Source: Catenovulum agarivorans DS-2 (GTDB lineage Bacteria > Pseudomonadota > Gammaproteobacteria > Enterobacterales > Alteromonadaceae). From it: 64,000 nt of DNA. Numbering within the stretch: position 1 is the stretch's first letter; the number at the start of each line of letters is the position of its first letter. The stretch is taken from assembly GCF_000568405.1 (NCBI RefSeq), contig NZ_ARZY01000002.1, forward strand, positions 124,001 to 188,000, read 5' to 3'. The position numbers and the translations under genes are program-made. Shown piece after piece: positions 58,408-64,000 of the stretch. The notes beneath the pieces were generated by a model. It saw nothing but the letters and a program-made list of their open reading frames with translations. It searched no databases and was not told the DNA's origin.

Positions 58408-60966
58408 ATGAGCAAGCAAAAAATTATTGTTGTTGGTAATGGTATGGTGGGTCACAAGTTCATCGAAAATATGATTGAACACCCAGATTACGACCAATAC
58501 GAAGTAGTTACTTTTTCCGAAGAGCCGCGTCTAGCATATGACCGTGTACAGCTTTCATATTACTTTGCTGGTAAAACAGTAGATGAGTTAATGCTGACGT
58601 CTCCTGATTATTATGATGAAAACGGCGTTCGTTTTATTGTAAGTGACAAGGTCGTTAACATTGACCACGCTAACAAAAAAGTCGTGACAGAAAGTGGTCG
58701 AGAAGAATCTTACGACAAACTAATCTTAGCAACTGGTTCATATCCATTTGTGCCACCAATTCCAGGTAAAGACCAAGAACACTGTTTGGTTTACCGTACC
58801 ATCGAAGACTTAGAAGGCATGACTGCTTCTGCTAAAGTGAGTAAAGTGGGTGTTGTAGTTGGTGGTGGTTTATTAGGTTTAGAAGCGGCAAACGCCCTTA
58901 AAAACTTAGGTTTAGAAACTCACGTTGTTGAGTTTGCACCACGCTTAATGGCTGTTCAGTTAGATGAAGGAGGTGGTCAATTACTTCGTTCTAAAATTGA
59001 AGAGTTGGGTGTGAGTGTTCACACAGAGAAAAACACCACTGAGATTGTAGCTGGTGAAACTTGTCGTTACCGCATGAACTTTGCTGATGGTAGCCATATT
59101 GAAACGGATATGATCTTATTCTCTGCTGGTATTCGCCCGCAAGACGAATTAGCGCGTCAGTTTGATATCGAAATCGGTCCTCGCGGTGGTATTGTTATTG
59201 ATAACTATTGCCAAACTTCAGCAAAAGACGTTTACGCAATTGGTGAGTGTGCGCTTTGGGACGGTAAAATATTTGGTCTTGTTGCGCCTGGTTACAATAT
59301 GGCTAAAGTTGCGGTTTCGCACATAACAGGCGGTGGTTTAGCGTTCGAAGGCGCTGACATGAGTACCAAACTTAAATTGTTAGGTGTTGACGTTGCAAGT
59401 ATCGGTGATGCGCAAGCTCGTACCCCTGGTTGTTTAAGTTATACCTATGCAGATGGCCATGCGGGTGTGTACAAACGTTTGGTAGTATCTGCTGACAACA
59501 AAAAAGTAATTGGCGCTGTATTGGTCGGTGATGTAGAAGCCTACGGTAACTTATTGCAAATGATGTTAGGCGACATCGAAATTCCTGGTTCGCCAGAAGC
59601 GTTAATTTTACCCTCTATCGATGGTGCGGCTCCGGCACTAGGTGTAGATGCATTACCTGACAGCGCGCAAATTTGTTCATGTCACGACGTAACAAAAGGC
59701 GATATTTTTGAAGCAGTTAAAGGCGGTTGCACTGATTTAGCCGGTATTAAATCATGTACTAAAGCGGTAACGGGTTGTGGTGGTTGTGCCGCGATGACAA
59801 CTCAAGTTATGAACGCAGCGTTAACCGAAATGGGTGTTGAGGTTGATGACAGCCTTTGTGAGCATTTCTCTTACACTCGTCAAGAAATCTTCGACATTAT
59901 CCGTGTTAAAGGCATTAAGTCTTTTGATGAATTACTCGAATCGTATGGTCAAGGTCGAGGTTGTGAAATCTGTAAACCTGCAATTGGTTCAATGCTGGCA
60001 ACACATTGGAACGAATATGTGTTAGATGACAAACACATAGGTTTACAAGACACCAATGATGTTTTCTTAGCGAACATGCAACGTGACGGTACTTACTCTG
60101 TTGTTCCGCGTATTGCGGGCGGTGAAATTACCCCTGAGCAATTAATTGTATTAGGTGAAGTAGGCCGTGACTTTGGTCTATATACCAAAATTACCGGTGG
60201 TCAGCGTATCGACTTCTTTGGTGCGCAATTACACGAACTTCCGCCAATCTGGGAACGTTTAGTCGAGGCAGGATTCGAAACTGGTCACGCTTACGGTAAA
60301 TCATTACGTACAGTTAAATCTTGTGTTGGTTCTACTTGGTGTCGTTACGGTATGTTGGACTCTGTTTCAATGGCCGTTAACTTAGAGATGCGTTACAAAG
60401 GTTTACGTTCTCCGCATAAATTAAAAATGGCTGTTTCTGGTTGTACCCGTGAATGTGCTGAAGCACAAGGTAAAGATGTTGGTGTAATCGCTACTGATAA
60501 AGGTTGGAACTTATACCTATGTGGTAATGGTGGTATGAAACCTCGCCACGCAGATTTATTCGCGCAAGACCTAGATGATGAAACATTACTTAAGTACATC
60601 GACCGTTTCTTAATGTTTTATTGCCGTACCGCAGACAAGTTACAACGTACCTCAGTATGGATGGATAACTTAGAAGGTGGTTTAGAGTACTTACACGAAG
60701 TTATCGTTGAAGATAAATTAGGTATCTGTGAAGAATTAGAAGCAGATATGCAACGTGTTATCGACACTTACGAGTGTGAGTGGAAGAAAACACTAAATAG
60801 CCCTGAGCGCTTAAAACGTTTTGCTCACTTTATTAACTCAGACTTAACCGATGACAACTTAGCTTATGTTGAAATGCGTGGTCAGGCCAAAGGTCGCATC
60901 GCGACTGACGAAGAGCGTCAGAAGCAGGCAAAAGGTGTAGAAATCGAAACAGTTGAACTAGTTTAA
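58408..60966 (+). CDS. nirB: NADH-dependent assimilatory nitrite reductase, large subunit
   Basis: The 852-residue enzyme reduces nitrite to ammonium in the cytoplasm. In order: FAD/NADH domains (VVGNGMVGHKF near 6; VVVGGGLLGLEAANAL near 150), a BFD-like [2Fe-2S] domain (QICSCHDVTKGD ... CGGCAAM, near 420-465), and the nitrite/sulfite reductase domain. Sirohaem/4Fe-4S cysteines are in CVGSTWCRYG and SGCTRECAEAQG. Length is normal. The first half is closely similar to the NasC-like protein at 49833. nirD follows after 10 bp. Confidence 0.96.
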   Translation: MSKQKIIVVGNGMVGHKFIENMIEHPDYDQYEVVTFSEEPRLAYDRVQLSYYFAGKTVDELMLTSPDYYDENGVRFIVSDKVVNIDHANKKVVTESGREESYDKLILATGSYPFVPPIPGKDQEHCLVYRTIEDLEGMTASAKVSKVGVVVGGGLLGLEAANALKNLGLETHVVEFAPRLMAVQLDEGGGQLLRSKIEELGVSVHTEKNTTEIVAGETCRYRMNFADGSHIETDMILFSAGIRPQDELARQFDIEIGPRGGIVIDNYCQTSAKDVYAIGECALWDGKIFGLVAPGYNMAKVAVSHITGGGLAFEGADMSTKLKLLGVDVASIGDAQARTPGCLSYTYADGHAGVYKRLVVSADNKKVIGAVLVGDVEAYGNLLQMMLGDIEIPGSPEALILPSIDGAAPALGVDALPDSAQICSCHDVTKGDIFEAVKGGCTDLAGIKSCTKAVTGCGGCAAMTTQVMNAALTEMGVEVDDSLCEHFSYTRQEIFDIIRVKGIKSFDELLESYGQGRGCEICKPAIGSMLATHWNEYVLDDKHIGLQDTNDVFLANMQRDGTYSVVPRIAGGEITPEQLIVLGEVGRDFGLYTKITGGQRIDFFGAQLHELPPIWERLVEAGFETGHAYGKSLRTVKSCVGSTWCRYGMLDSVSMAVNLEMRYKGLRSPHKLKMAVSGCTRECAEAQGKDVGVIATDKGWNLYLCGNGGMKPRHADLFAQDLDDETLLKYIDRFLMFYCRTADKLQRTSVWMDNLEGGLEYLHEVIVEDKLGICEELEADMQRVIDTYECEWKKTLNSPERLKRFAHFINSDLTDDNLAYVEMRGQAKGRIATDEERQKQAKGVEIETVELV

Positions 60967-60976
60967 GGTGACGAAC

Positions 60977-61303
60977 ATGAGCGAATGGAAAGATATTTGT
61001 AAATTGACTGACTTGGCTGCAAACACGGGTGTTTGTGCATTACATAATGGTGAGCAAGTGGCGATTTTCTTAGACGGGAAAGAGCAAAAAGTACATGCCA
61101 TTTCAAACTTCGACCCGATTGGTAAAGCAAATGTTTTATCACGCGGCATTATTGGCGACATTAAAGGCAGGCTGGTAGTTGCTTCGCCTTTATACAAACA
61201 ACACTTCTGTTTAGAAACAGGCGAGTGCTTGGAAGAACCTGAGAACTCGGTTAAAGCATACCAAGTTCGTGTTGAAGGTGATGTTGTCCAGTTACAAGCG
61301 TAA
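60977..61303 (+). CDS. nirD: Nitrite reductase small subunit
   Basis: This 108-residue Rieske-like fold protein has WKDICKLTDLAANTGVCALHNGEQVAIF and a late ASPLYKQHFCLETGECLE. As in NirD generally, the Rieske cysteine/histidine ligand pairs are not conserved, so it should carry no cluster. ATG 60977 follows AAGGTG; the GTG at 60968 is less likely. It forms NirBD with the gene upstream. Confidence 0.92.
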   Translation: MSEWKDICKLTDLAANTGVCALHNGEQVAIFLDGKEQKVHAISNFDPIGKANVLSRGIIGDIKGRLVVASPLYKQHFCLETGECLEEPENSVKAYQVRVEGDVVQLQA

Positions 61304-61339
61304 CCGTTTTTTTGTTACTTACCCTCTAAGTAGTAACAA

Positions 61340-61357
61340 GCCGACTTTCGGGTCGGC
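61340..61357 (+). terminator. Hairpin between nirD and narK
   Basis: GCCGAC-TTTCGG-GTCGGC is a 6-bp GC-rich stem without a clean T-run. It may attenuate or stabilise the nirBD end while allowing read-through into narK. Confidence 0.4.
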
Positions 61358-61391
61358 AACCTAATTCTTTTTAAAATTTTGAGGTGTAAAC

Positions 61392-62861
61392 GTGGATAAA
61401 GACACTAAGTTTAATATTTTCTCCTTGCAGGGGAAAATGAAAGTACTCCATATGTCATGGATTGCATTCTTTATTACCTTCGTAGTTTGGTTTAACCATG
61501 CTCCGTTGTTAGGCGCGATTAAAGATTCTTTGGGTTTAACGGCTTCTCAAGCTAAAACCTTATTGATCTTAAACGTCGCGTTAACCATTCCTGCGCGTAT
61601 CATTATTGGTATGTTGACAGATAAATTCGGCCCTCGTCGTGTTTATTCTGCTTTATTGTTCACTTGTGCTTTTCCATGTTTTATGTTCGCTTTTTCGACC
61701 ACTTTCGAAATGGCAGCGTTATCTCGTTTATTACTAGGTTTTATCGGTGCGGGTTTTGTAATCGGTATTCGTATGGTGAGTGAGTGGTTCCCACATAATG
61801 AATTAGGTACTGCTGAAGGTATCTATGGTGGTTGGGGTAATTTCGGCTCTGCTGCTGCATCTTTCACTTTGCCTGTATTAGCTTTATGGATTGGTGGTGA
61901 TGACGGTTGGAGATACGCAATTGCATCTACTGGTGTAATCTGTATTTTCTGGTCTTTTGTTTACTACAATACGGTAAGTGATACGCCTAAGGGGTCAACT
62001 TATTTCCGTCCGAAAAATATTGGTGGTATGGAAGTAACCAGCAAAGGTGATTTTGCTTTCTTAATCGTAATGAAGCTTCCTATGTACTTTGCACTAGCAT
62101 TGTTAACATGGAAACTTTCTCCAAATGGTGTGTCTTTAATCTCTGAAACTGCAGCTGTTTTAGCTTATGTTGGGCTAGTTTTATTGTTTGTTATTGATAC
62201 ATACAAAGCATACGACGTTAACCGCGAAATTTTTGTTAAACCAGTTCCAGAAATTCAACGTTATAAATTTAAACAAGTAGCTGTGTTAAACATCCTATAC
62301 TTTGCAACTTTCGGTTCTGAATTAGCAGTTATTTCAATGTTGCCGTTATTCTTTGCTGAAACCTTTGGTTTATCCGCTGTTGTTGCAGGTATGGTTGCTT
62401 CTGCTTACGCATTCATGAACTTAATGTCTCGCCCAGGTGGTGGTTTAATTTCTGATAAATTTGGCCGCAAGAGAACATTACTTATCTTAACTGCCGGTTT
62501 AGCCGTTGGTTATTTCGTAATGAGCTTAATTGACGCAACATGGCCTGTATGGGTAGCAGTTGTTGCTGCTATGGCTTGTTCATTCTTCGTACAAGCGGGT
62601 GAAGGTGCGGTATTTGCGGTAGTACCATTAATCAAACGTCGTTTAACTGGCCAAATCGCTGGTATGACAGGTGCTTACGGTAATGTGGGTGCGGTAACTT
62701 ACTTAACAATTTTCTCAATGGTTGAACCTTCAACTTTCTTCTTGGTAATTGCTGCAACAGCTGTACTTGGTTTTGCAACGCTACTATTGATGGAAGAGCC
62801 TTCTGGCCATATGGCTGAAGTACGTGAAGATGGTTCGGTTGAGTTAATTAAAGTTAGCTAA
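61392..62861 (+). CDS. narK: Nitrate/nitrite transporter (NNP family MFS)
   Basis: This 489-residue, 12-helix major facilitator has both nitrate signatures, [12 protein letters not shown] in helix 5 and [11 protein letters not shown] in helix 11, and MFS loops such as LTDKFGPRR and ISDKFGRKR. It imports nitrate or exchanges nitrate for nitrite. It starts with GTG, supported by GAGGTG upstream. Since it lies 88 bp after nirD with no promoter seen between, it is probably read from the cobA promoter. Assimilatory NarK-type proteins are also called NasA in pseudomonads. Confidence 0.9.
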   Translation: MDKDTKFNIFSLQGKMKVLHMSWIAFFITFVVWFNHAPLLGAIKDSLGLTASQAKTLLILNVALTIPARIIIGMLTDKFGPRRVYSALLFTCAFPCFMFAFSTTFEMAALSRLLLGFIGAGFVIGIRMVSEWFPHNELGTAEGIYGGWGNFGSAAASFTLPVLALWIGGDDGWRYAIASTGVICIFWSFVYYNTVSDTPKGSTYFRPKNIGGMEVTSKGDFAFLIVMKLPMYFALALLTWKLSPNGVSLISETAAVLAYVGLVLLFVIDTYKAYDVNREIFVKPVPEIQRYKFKQVAVLNILYFATFGSELAVISMLPLFFAETFGLSAVVAGMVASAYAFMNLMSRPGGGLISDKFGRKRTLLILTAGLAVGYFVMSLIDATWPVWVAVVAAMACSFFVQAGEGAVFAVVPLIKRRLTGQIAGMTGAYGNVGAVTYLTIFSMVEPSTFFLVIAATAVLGFATLLLMEEPSGHMAEVREDGSVELIKVS

Positions 62862-62898
62862 TTAAAGCAAACGAAAACAGTTTTAATAAAAACCGTTT

Positions 62899-62931
62899 AA
62901 GCGAAGTTCTGTACGCAGGCTTCGCTTTTTT
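62899..62931 (+). terminator. Terminator after narK
   Basis: AAGCGAAG and CTTCGCTT form an 8-bp stem with a 13-nt loop, followed by TTTT. It closes the cobA-nirBD-narK unit. Confidence 0.8.
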
Positions 62932-63043
62932 CATATTTGTCATTTACTTAGCTAGGCTAGATAAGTAACCTCATTTTTTAAATATGCACTGTTTTGACAA
63001 AATAGTGAGCAAACAAAGAATAATAGAGTTGAGAGACGGCACG

Positions 63044-64000
63044 ATGAAGACGCAACTAAAAGTCGCAATAGGTGGGGCAACAAGCGCAGGAATTAAACCC
63101 GTGAATCAAGATGCTTTTGCGGCACAAACACCCAAAGGGCAAGCTCTAGAATTTAAAGGCGTGGTGTTGGCAATCGCAGATGGTATTAGTAGTAGTGAAC
63201 GTTCGCAAGAAGCGGCGCAACTTTCTGTTACTCAGTTTATTAGTGACTACTATGCAACACCTGATACTTGGAATGTTAATAAATCTGCAGCTCGAATCTT
63301 AACCGCACTCAACTCTTGGTTATACAACGAAAATAATAAAAAAACCAGCCAAGATGGATTGGTGTGTACACTTTCAACCATTGTCATTAAGTCTTGTACG
63401 GCGCATCTTTTTCATGTTGGTGATAGCCGAATTCATCGTTTGCATGATGGTGAATTTACCTGTTTAACCCGTGACCATGTACATGGCACTCGTTCTGAAA
63501 ACTTCTTAACCCGAGCGATGGGAATAGATAGTCATCTAGAAGTGGATTATCAGACCGTTGGTGATTTGAAAGTTGGCGATTGTTTTGTTCTTACCACTGA
63601 TGGTGTACATACCTTTGTTTCAAACGATGCGATTCAAGCTGCACTCGCCAACGAGCCTGATGTCAATAAATGTGCAGAAAACCTCGTGCAGCTGGCGATT
63701 GAAAATGGCAGTGATGACAATGTGACTTGCACTATTATGCGAGTGGAAGAATTGCCACACGAAGATGTAGAAGAGGCACACAGGCGTTTAAGCAAGCTGG
63801 TTATTCCTCCTGTATTGGAAGTCGGACAAAGTATTGATGGTTTTACTGTTCGGCGAGTTCTATTTAGTGGGACACGAAGTCACGTGTACTTAGTGGAAGA
63901 CAAAGATAAAAAACAGTACGCGCTTAAGATGCCGTCACATAGTTTTAGAGAGGAGCCTGAATACTTAGATGGCTTTTTGCGCGAGGAATGGATAGGTACA
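63044..64000 (+). CDS. PP2C-type phosphatase/serine-threonine kinase, 3' end outside window
   Basis: The frame is open from ATG 63044 to the window end (319 codons seen). An N-terminal PP2C domain (about 1-245) has the metal-binding motifs KPVNQDAF, ADGISSSE, HVGDSRIHRL, TTDGVHTF and SDDNVTC. A linker leads to the beginning of a protein kinase domain (GFTVRRVLFSGTRSHVYLVEDKDKKQYALKMPS, with the ATP-site lysine in ALKMP). Bifunctional proteins of this kind sit beside narK/nirBD in pseudomonads, pointing to a role in nitrate assimilation. The target is unknown. The gene has its own unit after a terminator. Confidence 0.85.
   Translation, partial: MKTQLKVAIGGATSAGIKPVNQDAFAAQTPKGQALEFKGVVLAIADGISSSERSQEAAQLSVTQFISDYYATPDTWNVNKSAARILTALNSWLYNENNKKTSQDGLVCTLSTIVIKSCTAHLFHVGDSRIHRLHDGEFTCLTRDHVHGTRSENFLTRAMGIDSHLEVDYQTVGDLKVGDCFVLTTDGVHTFVSNDAIQAALANEPDVNKCAENLVQLAIENGSDDNVTCTIMRVEELPHEDVEEAHRRLSKLVIPPVLEVGQSIDGFTVRRVLFSGTRSHVYLVEDKDKKQYALKMPSHSFREEPEYLDGFLREEWIGT

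Overview
The window looks like chromosomal DNA of a marine gammaproteobacterium of the Alteromonadales type. This is inferred from protein-level resemblance (arginine succinyltransferase pathway, NapEDABC, MacB-like efflux, alginate-export-type porins, a secreted sulfatase) and from the AT-leaning base composition; no marker rRNA is present. There are no tRNA or rRNA genes, no CRISPR array, and no insertion sequence or prophage.

Layout. 1-12 kb: the end of an SMP-30-like beta-propeller gene; astC with upstream ARG boxes; the anaerobic ribonucleotide reductase pair nrdD/nrdG, separated by pdxH and a VIT1/CCC1 transporter; a DUF2845 protein; rsgA; astA-astD; a cation diffusion facilitator; and a Dabb lipoprotein. 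12-23 kb: a DUF2256 mini-protein coupled to an FeS-type photolyase, an SDR, a LysR regulator divergent from lldD, a receiver-PAS-GGDEF-EAL protein, an IclR regulator, a decayed copy of an EAL C-terminus, an alginate-type porin, the 4.5S RNA gene and aroA. 23.7-31 kb: a large di-haem cytochrome, a NasT-like ANTAR regulator and, divergent from it, napEDABC. 31-46 kb, all on the minus strand: a DUF481 protein, two sugar-nucleotide epimerases, a TolC/MacB/HlyD-type efflux operon with its own NtrC-type two-component system, and a sulfatase fused to a YHYH domain.

46-64 kb is a nitrate/nitrite assimilation island: nrtABC, a nasC-like flavoprotein, nasA, ybiB, a porin, cobA-nirB-nirD, narK and the start of a PP2C phosphatase/Ser-Thr kinase. 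Together they import nitrate (ABC and NarK), reduce it to nitrite (NasA with NasC-like electron delivery) and then to ammonium (NirBD, with CobA making the sirohaem precursor). The nap operon handles periplasmic respiratory or redox-balancing reduction.

The most interesting signal is regulatory. Three assimilation units carry sigma-54-type -24/-12 promoters with NtrC-like sites. The nrtA leader holds a hexaloop hairpin pair followed by an intrinsic terminator, the layout expected for ANTAR antitermination. The nasA leader holds a similar hairpin pair without a terminator. The only ANTAR protein in the window is encoded 20 kb away beside nap and has no NasS partner in view. Also notable are five copies of an intergenic palindromic repeat, tandem NrdR-like boxes plus an FNR-like site before nrdD, an in-frame 12-bp duplication in galE, and a sulfatase with an unusual CTTTR active-site motif. 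All functional calls come from reading sequence; no database search was run.
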